A DNA stretch of 9,273 bases from Thiotrichaceae bacterium (GCA_024762625.1 JANTHA010000074.1:1-9273), one strand, 5' to 3'; counted from the stretch's first letter, positions 1-7,352 are shown. Notes: generated from the sequence alone by a model not told the origin. Numbers and translations are program-made.

Positions 1-146
1 TAGCTGAGCAGCATGTTAAAGATAGTGGCGACGCTTTAAACGCCGCCATTAGACAGAACGACCACTTGACACCCGACCAGATAAGAGAAAACTGGGAAAA
101 GCGCCGCGCTAAAATTCTTCAGGAAGCAAATCCACGCGTCAGGTAG
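1..146 (+). CDS. C-terminal end of an unrecognised protein (partial)
   Basis: A plus-strand frame is open from the left edge (first whole codon at base 3) and ends with TAG at 144-146, giving 47 residues. The tail is hydrophilic and probably helical, with charged stretches such as LTPDQIRENWEKRRAKILQE, and has no membrane segment or cysteine. I do not recognise a family from this fragment. It is convergent with soeC, leaving 24 bp between the two stop codons. The good codon mix, amphipathic pattern and tight fit against the soeC end argue that it is a real gene end and not a chance opening. Nothing about its function can be said from the visible part. Confidence 0.55.
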   Translation, partial: AEQHVKDSGDALNAAIRQNDHLTPDQIRENWEKRRAKILQEANPRVR

Positions 147-148
147 AT

Positions 149-164
149 TCACTCGTTTGAGTGA
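149..164. terminator. Small hairpin between convergent genes, possible bidirectional terminator
   Basis: Arms TCACTC and GAGTGA form a perfect 6-bp inverted repeat around the loop GTTT. It lies entirely inside the 24-bp gap between the stop of the left-edge gene and the stop of soeC, the place expected for a shared terminator. Neither strand has a run of T directly after the stem, so intrinsic termination is only a weak inference. Confidence 0.35.
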
Positions 165-170
165 CCACTA

Positions 171-1163
171 TTATGAAACCTGTTGGTAATACAGGTTTTG
201 CGGATGCCTGGCATCGGCAAAGAAATACCAGCGCTCAGCCAGTAAACCAAGATATTGGGCGATAGCCGCGAACAGGCTGACGACAAAAATGCTTTCACCT
301 GAACTGATTCCAAGGCTCATAATGAGAAGTACAAGCGGCGTTAAAAACGCAAGAAAAATAAATATATATTTAATCGTTGTGACAAACGTTGCTTTTTTGC
401 CATGAAAATATTCGCGGGTATTGAATGAGCCGCACATTGAGCCTTGCGCCTTTTGTTGAACGCCGGAGTGACGCACTCCGATGGCGCTATTCATGTCGGA
501 CTTTGGTTTGATTTTACGATTGCGGATCATTGAAGCAATGCGGAATACAAAAGCTGTCAGAGTAAAGAAAATAGCCCAGCTTGCATAAAAGTGTGTCAGT
601 TCAGTGCCCATCCACGCGGATAAGGCTGTTGCAATGGTGAAACCTGATGCCGTGCCCAAAAGGATAAAATTAATCACGGTCAGCGGCGTATGCCATTCCT
701 GTAAAAAACGGATACAGCCATAGATCATGCCCGTGCAAACAAATAATGCATAGGTCGCAATAGTTGCGAATAAACCCAGTAATAACGTCGCATCAATACC
801 TGTGCCGCCGGGTGTAAAAAACAGTGCGTGAGTCAAGCCAAAATAATGTGCAGCGCCATAGGCGGCAATGGCGAACATGGTGATTGGCAGTGCGATGACT
901 TCGCGTGATAGCCATGAAGTTCGCCATTGAGCAGCGGAACGCCAGGCTCGTTCAGGGCGCCCAAGGTGAAAAAATGATGCAAACAGACCGATTAATAGCA
1001 AGGCAACAGAAACTGCGCTTCCAATAACATAAAAATCAGGCTCATGTTGTTCGGGCATCAATTTGAACTGCTGGAATATCTGGCCTGTAAATAGCGCCAG
1101 AAACAAGCCCTGGCCAGCGCCAATCAACGTAGTCAAGAATAAAACTGAAAATGCGGGATGCAT
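171..1163 (-). CDS. soeC: Sulfite dehydrogenase membrane anchor subunit SoeC (DmsC/NrfD-like)
   Basis: A 330-residue integral membrane protein of the DmsC-type anchor family. Eight hydrophobic segments can be seen at about residues 5-25, 45-66, 88-108, 126-148, 160-182, 192-212, 264-285 and 290-308. Family-like signatures are HLGRPERAWRS (67-77), SWLSREV (83-89), GSFNTREYFHG (245-255) in the long loop before helix 7, and the C-terminal LLAERWYFFADARHPQN (307-323). It should hold SoeA and SoeB at the cytoplasmic face of the inner membrane and pass electrons from the iron-sulfur chain to quinone. ATG at 1161-1163 is preceded by AAGGAG with six bases between, which fixes the start. It is the last gene of the operon, 89 bp after soeB. 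Without SoeA it could be confused with DMSO, polysulfide or tetrathionate reductase anchors; the operon decides the name. Confidence 0.85.
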   Translation of the reverse strand: MHPAFSVLFLTTLIGAGQGLFLALFTGQIFQQFKLMPEQHEPDFYVIGSAVSVALLLIGLFASFFHLGRPERAWRSAAQWRTSWLSREVIALPITMFAIAAYGAAHYFGLTHALFFTPGGTGIDATLLLGLFATIATYALFVCTGMIYGCIRFLQEWHTPLTVINFILLGTASGFTIATALSAWMGTELTHFYASWAIFFTLTAFVFRIASMIRNRKIKPKSDMNSAIGVRHSGVQQKAQGSMCGSFNTREYFHGKKATFVTTIKYIFIFLAFLTPLVLLIMSLGISSGESIFVVSLFAAIAQYLGLLAERWYFFADARHPQNLYYQQVS

Positions 1164-1169
1164 AAAATA

Positions 1170-1175
1170 CTCCTT
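1170..1175 (-). promoter_or_regulatory. Strong ribosome binding site of soeC
   Basis: On the minus strand AAGGAG stands six bases before the soeC ATG. It is the only clear Shine-Dalgarno site I found ahead of the genes in this window. A stable hairpin ends five bases upstream of it, so the site should be free but close to structured RNA. Confidence 0.7.
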
Positions 1176-1180
1176 AAACT

Positions 1181-1216
1181 CCCTCTCCCTCTGGGAGAGG
1201 GTTAGGGTTGAGGGTG
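1181..1216. repeat. REP-like palindromic repeat between soeB and soeC
   Basis: CCCTCTCCC (1181-1189) and GGGAGAGGG (1193-1201) form a perfect 9-bp GC-rich inverted repeat with a 3-base loop, followed by the G-rich tail TTAGGGTTGAGGGTG (1202-1216). From memory, this combination of palindrome plus AGGG-type tail is a widely dispersed intergenic repeat in proteobacterial genomes; I could not search for other copies. In the operon transcript it would fold just before the soeC ribosome binding site. There is no T-run after it, so it is unlikely to be a full terminator; mRNA stabilisation or partial uncoupling of soeC expression is more plausible. Confidence 0.7.
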
Positions 1217-1252
1217 TTAAATTGATTTAAATGAGAAGCTGATGCCTGCATG

Positions 1253-1987
1253 TTACCAACTGGTCATATCATCAAGTGATGGCCCTTCGCCGGGCGCATT
1301 GTGACGTTTGCGTTCTTCCTTGCTTAGTGGGTTGTCGACGCGCTCAAGCTCGTCTTCGTGAATCTTGATCCGGGTCTTGCGGCGCGGCAGATAATGATTG
1401 GCGGGCTTGGTGCCCCACTCTGGCATCAGCTGATAGCCGCCATTTTCGCGTATCGCAATGGATACTTCGGAATCTTCGTCATGGACATCGCCAAACAGGC
1501 GTGCGCTAGTTGGACAGGACATCACACAAGCCGGTTTGCGCTCTTCCTCGGGTAAAGATTCATCATAAATACGGTCGACGCACAATGTGCATTTTTTCAT
1601 GACTTTTTGTTGTTCATCCAGCTCTCGCGCACCATAGGGACAGGCCCAGGAACAGTATTTGCAGCCTATGCATTTGTCATAGTCAACCAGTACAATGCCG
1701 TCTTCTTCACGCTTGTAACTTGCTCCCGTAGGGCAAACGGGTACACAGGGCGGTTCTTCACAATGCAGACAGCTTTTTGGAAAATGCACGGTCTCTGTTT
1801 TAGGGTAGGTTCCAATTTCGAAGGTCTGTACACGATTGAAGAAAGTGCCCGTGGGGTTAGCGTCATAAGGGTTTTTATCCACCATGGGACCTGCTGCTCC
1901 GGATGTGTTCCATTCCTTGCAGCTGGTTACGCAGGCATGGCAGCCGACGCAAACGTTTAAATCAATTACTAATGCTAACTGTGTCAT
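1253..1987 (-). CDS. soeB: Sulfite dehydrogenase iron-sulfur subunit SoeB
   Basis: A 244-residue ferredoxin-type electron transfer subunit of the DmsB/PhsB/SoeB family. Sixteen cysteines fall in four groups: C13-x2-C16-x2-C19-x3-C23, C73-x2-C76-x4-C81-x3-C85, C106-x2-C109-x2-C112-x3-C116 and C133-x2-C136-x17-C154-x3-C158. All ligand positions are cysteine, so four [4Fe-4S] clusters are expected. There is no signal peptide, in line with a cytoplasmic complex. The role is to carry electrons from the molybdenum centre in SoeA to the quinone site at SoeC. The ATG overlaps the soeA stop by one base (TAATG), and only a weak GGGG lies upstream, so translation is probably coupled to soeA. The C-terminal 50 residues are charged and lack a hydrophobic anchor. 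Confidence 0.9.
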   Translation of the reverse strand: MTQLALVIDLNVCVGCHACVTSCKEWNTSGAAGPMVDKNPYDANPTGTFFNRVQTFEIGTYPKTETVHFPKSCLHCEEPPCVPVCPTGASYKREEDGIVLVDYDKCIGCKYCSWACPYGARELDEQQKVMKKCTLCVDRIYDESLPEEERKPACVMSCPTSARLFGDVHDEDSEVSIAIRENGGYQLMPEWGTKPANHYLPRRKTRIKIHEDELERVDNPLSKEERKRHNAPGEGPSLDDMTSW

Positions 1988-4905
1988 TATTTCAGCCCCA
2001 TTTTTTTACGGAACTTGCCGGCAACGTAGGCTTGCCACTTGCCGCGTCGTTTGGATTCCATGCCGGGAAGCGGTTTAACAGCCTTATATTGTGGCGATGT
2101 GATTTCAGGCTCATCGGCACCGGCTTTATAAACGCGCACCCGCACATCATACCAACCCGCCTGCCCGGTTACCGGATCAGAATTGGATAGGTGTTCGCCT
2201 GCTTCGTGCGGAGGCAATTCTTCGCTGATCACATGGTTTAACAAGAAGCCTTTTTTGGATTCATTGGCGTTAGGGGTAAGCCCCCAGGTTCCAGAAGCCT
2301 TTCCGATAGCGTTCCAGGTCCATACGGTTCCGGGTTCTACCGATTCAGAGAAACGACACATGCAACGTACTTTTCCATGCATGGATTCAACCCAAACCCA
2401 GTCGCCATCATCAAAGCCATTATTACGCCCTAACACCGGGTTGACATACAAATAATTATGGGTGTGAATCTGGCGCAGCCAGGCGTTTTGCGAATCCCAG
2501 GAGTGATACATCGCCATGGGGCGCTGAGTGAGTGCGTTCAAGGGGTATTTCTGGGTATCGGTTAATTGCGACTCCAGCGGTTCGTGGTGGAAAGGCAAGG
2601 GGTCAAAATAGGTTTCGATGCGTTTGCGCAAACGTTCGGGCGGTTGTCTGCCATTGGTTTTACCCTGCGCAGCAAGACGGAATTTCTGCAGTATTTCCGA
2701 ATAGATATGCACATTGATGGGTTCGTCATAGCGTGTCATATTGTGTTCCTGAGCCCAGTGTAAATAACCTCGATTCCAGTTACGCATATACTGGAAAGAC
2801 TTGGGTAATTCATAGTGGAAGACGCAGTTGTTCTTTTCGTACATTTCCCACTGGTTTGGGTTAGGCTCGCCTTTCATCGATTTTTCGCCGCTTTTACCGC
2901 GCCAGCCTGCGAGGAAACCAATTCCGGAACCGGGTGCTGTTTCAAAGTTAAGAATAAAATCGCGGTAATCCCGGTACTTCGGCGAGCCGTCTTCCCTGAT
3001 GAATGAAGGTAATTTAAGGCGCGCGCCCATTTCCACGATGACATCCTGGAAAGGTTTGCATTCGCCTTTGGGTGGTATCACAGGGATGCGCACTGAATCG
3101 ACTGGGCCATCATATTCCGAAATCGGGCGATCCAGCATTGACATCGCATCATGGCGCTCCAGATAGGACGTATCCGGTAAAATAAGGTCGCCGAATTCAA
3201 CTGTCTCCGAGTGATAGGCGTCTGCAACGATAATAAACGGAATCTTGTAATCACCATTTTCATCCTTATCGACCAGCATTTTACGCACTTCATTGGTGTT
3301 CATGGAGGAATTCCAGGCCATGTTCGCCATGAATAGCAATAGCGTGTCAATCGGGTATGGGTCGCCGCGCCATGCGTTGGTAATGGCGTTATGCATCAGG
3401 CCATGAACTGATAAGGGGTATTCCCAGGAGAAGCCTTTGTCCAGCCGGATCGCTTCTCCGTTATCATCCACGAACAGGTCATCCGGATCAGCAGGCCAAC
3501 CCAGAGGCATGCCATTGAGCGGCGTGTTTGGCTTCACATCATCCCATCCTTTTGGTGGTTTGGGGCAAGGTGGAATGGGGCGCGGGAAGGGCGCCTTGTG
3601 ACGAAAACCGCCAGGACGGTCAATCGTTCCCAGCAAGGTCATCAGGATACTCAGGGCGCGAATCGTCTGGAAGCCGTTTGAATGCGCCGCCAGACCTCGC
3701 ATGGAGTGGAATGAAACCGGGTTGCCCACGACGCTGTCATGGTCTTTGCCCCAGGCATCGGTCCACTGGATTGGCAATTCTATTTTCTGGTCGCGCGAAA
3801 CGATGCCCATTTCATGCGCCAGGCGGCGGATCGTTTCCGCCGGTATGCCGGTAATGCCTTCCGCCCATTCCGGTGTGTAATCTTCAACCCGTTCTTTTAA
3901 TAACTGGAAAGCCGGTTTACAGGGTGTGCCGTCATCCAGGGTAAATTCGCCAGTCAGATAGGGGTCTACGCCTTCCGTGTGCATGGAGATGGGGATGTCG
4001 AGTTCTCTATCCCACCATAATTTGTTTTGCGGGTCGAAACAGCCTTCTTCCTCAGGCACTTCAAAACGCAGGAACATGCCTTCTTCCATGCTGCCTGGCG
4101 TCATATCGACCAGTTCGGCGGCATTAGTGTAGTTGACCAGAAAATCACGGTCGTAAAAACCCAGCTTGATGATCTCGTGAATCACCGCTAGTAAAAATGC
4201 GCCATCAGTACCAGGCTTTATCGGAACCCATTCATCCGCAATCGCCGCATAACCGGTTCTAACCGGGTTAATGGCCACAAACCGGCCGCCATTGCGTTTA
4301 AATTGTGACAGTTCGACTTTCATTGGATTGGAGTGATGGTCTTCTGCCGTGCCAATCATGAAAAACAATTTTGAACGTTCAAGGTCAGGGCCGCCAAATT
4401 CCCAGAATGAACCGCCAATCGTGTAGATCATGCCAGCAGCCATATTAACCGAGCAAAATCCGCCATGCGCTGCGTAGTTGGGCGTACCGAATTGTTTTGC
4501 AAACATGCCGGTAAGCGCTTGCATTTGATCGCGACCGGTAAATAATGCGAATTTTTTGGGGTCTTCGGCGCGTAGTTTACCCAGACGCTCTTCCATGATG
4601 CCGAAAGCCTTGTCCCAGGAAATTTCTTCAAACTCCCCCGCGCCACGCTCAGTACCCGGTTTTCTTAAAAGTGGTTTGGTCAAACGAGCCGGAGAATACT
4701 GTTTCATGATGCCGGAAGCGCCTTTGGCGCACAGCACGCCCTTGTTCAGCGGGTGATCCGGGTTGCCTTGAATATAGCGGACTTCGCCGTCTTTTACGGT
4801 GACTTTTATTCCACAACGGCAAGCGCACATGTAGCAGGTGGTGGTTTTGACTTCAGTGCCTTGTGCTAACGACGTTTGTTCGCGGGAGTCTGGATTAGTC
4901 TTCAT
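1987..4905 (-). CDS. soeA: Sulfite dehydrogenase (quinone) molybdopterin subunit SoeA
   Basis: A 972-residue member of the DMSO reductase superfamily with bis-molybdopterin guanine dinucleotide. The N-terminal [4Fe-4S] motif is C24-x2-C27-x3-C31-x27-C59. The segment HGGFCSVNMAAG places C151 where the family carries its molybdenum ligand (inference by position). The cofactor-binding C-terminal domain runs from about 787 to 930 and includes SNSDPVTGQAGWYDVRV. There is no twin-arginine signal peptide, which separates it from periplasmic PhsA, PsrA, TtrA and DmsA and fits the cytoplasm-facing SoeABC known from Allochromatium vinosum. Expected reaction: sulfite plus water and quinone gives sulfate and quinol. 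The ATG at 4903-4905 is the only usable start before the first cysteine cluster, yet it has no Shine-Dalgarno sequence. First gene of soeABC. The function rests on family and operon; a related sulfur-compound oxidoreductase cannot be excluded by eye. Confidence 0.85.
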   Translation of the reverse strand: MKTNPDSREQTSLAQGTEVKTTTCYMCACRCGIKVTVKDGEVRYIQGNPDHPLNKGVLCAKGASGIMKQYSPARLTKPLLRKPGTERGAGEFEEISWDKAFGIMEERLGKLRAEDPKKFALFTGRDQMQALTGMFAKQFGTPNYAAHGGFCSVNMAAGMIYTIGGSFWEFGGPDLERSKLFFMIGTAEDHHSNPMKVELSQFKRNGGRFVAINPVRTGYAAIADEWVPIKPGTDGAFLLAVIHEIIKLGFYDRDFLVNYTNAAELVDMTPGSMEEGMFLRFEVPEEEGCFDPQNKLWWDRELDIPISMHTEGVDPYLTGEFTLDDGTPCKPAFQLLKERVEDYTPEWAEGITGIPAETIRRLAHEMGIVSRDQKIELPIQWTDAWGKDHDSVVGNPVSFHSMRGLAAHSNGFQTIRALSILMTLLGTIDRPGGFRHKAPFPRPIPPCPKPPKGWDDVKPNTPLNGMPLGWPADPDDLFVDDNGEAIRLDKGFSWEYPLSVHGLMHNAITNAWRGDPYPIDTLLLFMANMAWNSSMNTNEVRKMLVDKDENGDYKIPFIIVADAYHSETVEFGDLILPDTSYLERHDAMSMLDRPISEYDGPVDSVRIPVIPPKGECKPFQDVIVEMGARLKLPSFIREDGSPKYRDYRDFILNFETAPGSGIGFLAGWRGKSGEKSMKGEPNPNQWEMYEKNNCVFHYELPKSFQYMRNWNRGYLHWAQEHNMTRYDEPINVHIYSEILQKFRLAAQGKTNGRQPPERLRKRIETYFDPLPFHHEPLESQLTDTQKYPLNALTQRPMAMYHSWDSQNAWLRQIHTHNYLYVNPVLGRNNGFDDGDWVWVESMHGKVRCMCRFSESVEPGTVWTWNAIGKASGTWGLTPNANESKKGFLLNHVISEELPPHEAGEHLSNSDPVTGQAGWYDVRVRVYKAGADEPEITSPQYKAVKPLPGMESKRRGKWQAYVAGKFRKKMGLK

Positions 4906-5044
4906 TAGTACATTAATAGGTTCTAATTAATAGATATACTATGGTGCCTAATGTTAATTTATGAATCAAATTAATATTATTGATTAATAAGATAGATTTA
5001 CGAATAAAGACCGCTATCGAGTTATACTGATCTAAGCCATGTGA
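4906..5044 (-). promoter_or_regulatory. AT-rich leader and probable promoter region of soeABC
   Basis: This 139-bp gap between dacB and soeA must hold the soe promoter unless dacB transcription reads through. The best minus-strand pair I can see is TTAACA (plus 4952-4957) and TCTATT (plus 4929-4934) with 17 bases between, giving a leader of roughly 17 bases; this is weak. The heptamer ATTAATA occurs four times, starting at 4912, 4926, 4970 and 4983. No obvious intrinsic terminator for dacB lies here. Confidence 0.3.
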
Positions 5045-5057
5045 CTAGCGCATGGCT
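5035..5057. other. Hairpin spanning the dacB stop codon
   Basis: AGCCATG (5035-5041) and CATGGCT (5051-5057) are a perfect 7-bp inverted repeat with a 9-base loop that contains the dacB TAG codon. No T-run follows on the minus strand, so it does not look like a classical terminator. It may protect the 3' end of the dacB message or be chance. Confidence 0.3.
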
Positions 5058-7084
5058 ATTTCGGTTGATTTACCACCGGTAAAGACCCATTCTATCAACT
5101 TATCATGAGCGGCTCGACCGCCACGACGAGCGCGGGGATCATTATGTAAAATAGCGATGGCGTAGGTTTTACCATCCGATGCTTTTACATAGCCCGCAAT
5201 GCTGCGCACATCGCGTAGCGTGCCTGTCTTAAAAAAGCCTCTGCCGCGAACAGGCGTGTTTCTTAAACGACGTTTCATGGTGCCATCGACGCCGGCAATG
5301 GCCAGTGATTGCATCAACAAATTACGATAAGTGCTTTTGTAGGCGTCAACCAGCAAGTCGCCCACATGACGGGTGCTTATGCGGGCGTGGCGACTGAGCC
5401 CCGAGCCGTTTTCGATGCGTAATTCCGGGAAATGCAGACCGCGAGATAAGAGAAAAGCATTGATTGCATCGGCGCCTTTTCTTGGTGTACCTTGTCCCCC
5501 GAAATGTTTTGCGCCTATAGTGAGCAGCAACTGGCGCGCCATAACATTGTTGCTCTCTTTGTCAATGGTGGGCAGAATTTGCGCCAATGTGCGGGACTGG
5601 ATGCGTAACAAGGGTTTTGCGTTGGTGGGCGCAACGCCCATGGCAAAGCGGGCATTAAGCTTACCGCCCACCTCGCGCTGCCACATGGCTTTTATGGCGC
5701 CATAAACCATCTCTGCCGGTTTGCTAATAACTCGGCTATAGGTTCGCACGCCACAACGTCTTGCATATCTGCCAGAAAAGGTGGCGATTACCTGTGAACC
5801 CCGGTGAGAAATACTGATTCTGGGACGGCAACCGCGGCGCGACTTACGCATGCGATTAACAATTTTCAGATTATAAGCGGGTGTCGATGTGCTGACATGC
5901 ACCCGCTTGCCTCTGGCGCTAACCTGAAATGAACTGATTCGCTCGTTATATAACAGGGCGTCGGGCTGGGCGTTATAGGAGGCGAAGGCTTTGCCATCAA
6001 ATGCGCCGGCGCTTTGACGTGGAATGCTGAAGTAGCTGTTATCAAATACCAGACGGCCTTGCACGCCGCGAATTCCTTTCTGGCGAATGCCCCGCAGTAG
6101 TTTGCGCAATTCGCTGGTGTTAAATTCCGGTGAGCCATAGCCCTTGATAATCAGATCGCCATGGAGAGTGCCGTTTTTAATTGTGCCGCGGGTATAGACA
6201 TCCAGAGGCCAACGATAATTTGGCCCCAGTATGCCAAGCGCTGCATAGGATGTAATCAGTTTCATAACGGAAGCGGGCACACGGGATATTGTTTCCTTGT
6301 GGGCAAGCAAGGGTTTGTTTGAGTTAACATCCTGCACATAAGCGCTCATTCCAGATTCGCTCAAGCGGGCGGCGCGTAATTTATGTTTTACCTCAAAAGG
6401 CAGGGAGCGATAGGACGCAGGCAGGGTGAATGCTGCTCGCTTTTTGTTGGTTGTGTTTGTATTTTTTAGTACAGTCTGTTTTTGTCGCGCAGTGGGATTG
6501 GCTGGTTTTTTTAGTTGCGCCTGGCGCCAGCGTTCATGATATTGGGCGCGCGTCAAAGGCTGTGTCTTGTTGTTTGTCAGGCGAGCCGGCCTTATAGGGG
6601 TGACGTTTTTGTTTAATAGCGCTACATCTTCAAGTTCAAGGCCGAGTTTAGCAGCATGTTTGCGGGTATTACGGTTCAGTGGTTGTTGCGTTTTTGCCTC
6701 GTATTTTGCAAGTGCAAATTCCTGATTTTTTTTAGCGCGTTGTTGCGCCTCCCATTTTTTACGCCAGGCTGCGCGTTGGCGATTAAGTTTGAGTTCCTGC
6801 TCCAGCTTAAAGCGACGTTGATACTGCGCTTTGCTGTATTTGACCGGTTTTTTGTTTTGTTGTTGACTGAGTCGTCGCTGTTTAAGCTGTTGTTGCGTAA
6901 GCGGTTTGATTTTTTTTTGTGTTGTTTGCCTATCGGTTATAGCCGGGTTCTCCCAGATAGCCTCCAGTGTGTCCTGGTTTTTATTAGGAGCTGCCTCGAG
7001 TCCCGTTATCTGGAATAATCCAATGCAGATAATGAGGACGAGCTTAATCTCTTTTAAATAATTGTTTGCAAACAACATGGCCAT
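5045..7084 (-). CDS. dacB: D-Ala-D-Ala carboxypeptidase/endopeptidase (PBP4, peptidase S13) with long basic N-terminal extension
   Basis: A periplasmic PBP4-type enzyme that removes the terminal D-Ala of peptidoglycan stems and cleaves D-Ala-mDAP cross-links. With the chosen ATG at 7082-7084 it has 679 residues. Residues 1 to about 31 are a signal peptide (lysines, then LVLIICIGLFQ, cut near LEA/AP). Residues about 33-225 are a Lys/Arg/Gln-rich, mostly helical extension. The catalytic domain then has S272-V-M-K275 (SxxK), S511-N-N513 (SxN) and K619-T-G621 (KTG). These spacings (239 and 108) match E. coli PBP4 (244 and 111), so the inserted domains II and III are intact. C419 and C444 could form a disulfide. 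E. coli DacB has 477 residues, so the extra length is almost all in the extension. A TTG at 7144 would add 20 residues, but it would bury the signal peptide. ATG at 7078 is the other candidate; neither has a good ribosome binding site. Function sure, extension role unknown. Confidence 0.9.
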   Translation of the reverse strand: MAMLFANNYLKEIKLVLIICIGLFQITGLEAAPNKNQDTLEAIWENPAITDRQTTQKKIKPLTQQQLKQRRLSQQQNKKPVKYSKAQYQRRFKLEQELKLNRQRAAWRKKWEAQQRAKKNQEFALAKYEAKTQQPLNRNTRKHAAKLGLELEDVALLNKNVTPIRPARLTNNKTQPLTRAQYHERWRQAQLKKPANPTARQKQTVLKNTNTTNKKRAAFTLPASYRSLPFEVKHKLRAARLSESGMSAYVQDVNSNKPLLAHKETISRVPASVMKLITSYAALGILGPNYRWPLDVYTRGTIKNGTLHGDLIIKGYGSPEFNTSELRKLLRGIRQKGIRGVQGRLVFDNSYFSIPRQSAGAFDGKAFASYNAQPDALLYNERISSFQVSARGKRVHVSTSTPAYNLKIVNRMRKSRRGCRPRISISHRGSQVIATFSGRYARRCGVRTYSRVISKPAEMVYGAIKAMWQREVGGKLNARFAMGVAPTNAKPLLRIQSRTLAQILPTIDKESNNVMARQLLLTIGAKHFGGQGTPRKGADAINAFLLSRGLHFPELRIENGSGLSRHARISTRHVGDLLVDAYKSTYRNLLMQSLAIAGVDGTMKRRLRNTPVRGRGFFKTGTLRDVRSIAGYVKASDGKTYAIAILHNDPRARRGGRAAHDKLIEWVFTGGKSTEIAMR

Positions 7085-7334
7085 TTTTTCTTTCTGAGTG
7101 CGTTTTATCTCGGGTCGCAAAGTAGAGTTTCTGATTAGGGGCAATATTAATGGTAAAATTAATGTAACTACTCAGCGTATTCATCTTTTGCCCCATTTCG
7201 GCGTTATTTTCGTACTCAAATGGTCACATATTAATCATATGCTCACATTTTCCGTGCGAAAATGCCTTGAACTGAACCAAAATCTAAACACGCTGAATAA
7301 TTACAAATTAATAAAGCCGTCCTTAAACTATAGT

Positions 7335-7352
7335 ATGGCGTAATTATGCCAT
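7335..7352. repeat. Near-perfect 18-bp palindrome
   Basis: ATGGCGTAATTATGCCAT is symmetric around 7343/7344 except for one pair, G7340 against T7347. It has no loop to speak of, so it resembles a dimeric protein's binding site more than an RNA hairpin. It lies about 250 bp upstream of the dacB start and about 135 bp after the ubiD stop, in no gene. Confidence 0.4.

Noticed and set aside
464..480. Perfect CGGAGTG/CACTCCG hairpin
   Set aside because: It lies inside soeC and encodes part of the IGVRHSGV loop, which looks like a normal part of the protein; I see no sign of an inserted repeat.
1607..3854. Several plus-strand open frames of 60-117 codons opposite soeB and soeA
   Set aside because: They mirror the codon pattern of the strongly supported minus-strand genes, and their proteins show no family signature.
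171..4905. Reading the operon as DMSO, polysulfide, thiosulfate or tetrathionate reductase
   Set aside because: Those catalytic subunits are usually exported with a Tat signal. This one has none, and the lengths and motifs of all three subunits fit SoeABC better.
7085..7144. TTG start at 7144 that would add 20 residues to DacB
   Set aside because: No ribosome binding site precedes the TTG, and the added hydrophilic residues would lie before the signal peptide. The ATG at 7084 places the signal peptide at the N-terminus.
7098..7343. 81-codon plus-strand frame in the dacB-ubiD gap
   Set aside because: It begins with GTG without a ribosome binding site, lies in AT-rich intergenic DNA and encodes a protein with no recognisable pattern. 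It is most likely chance.
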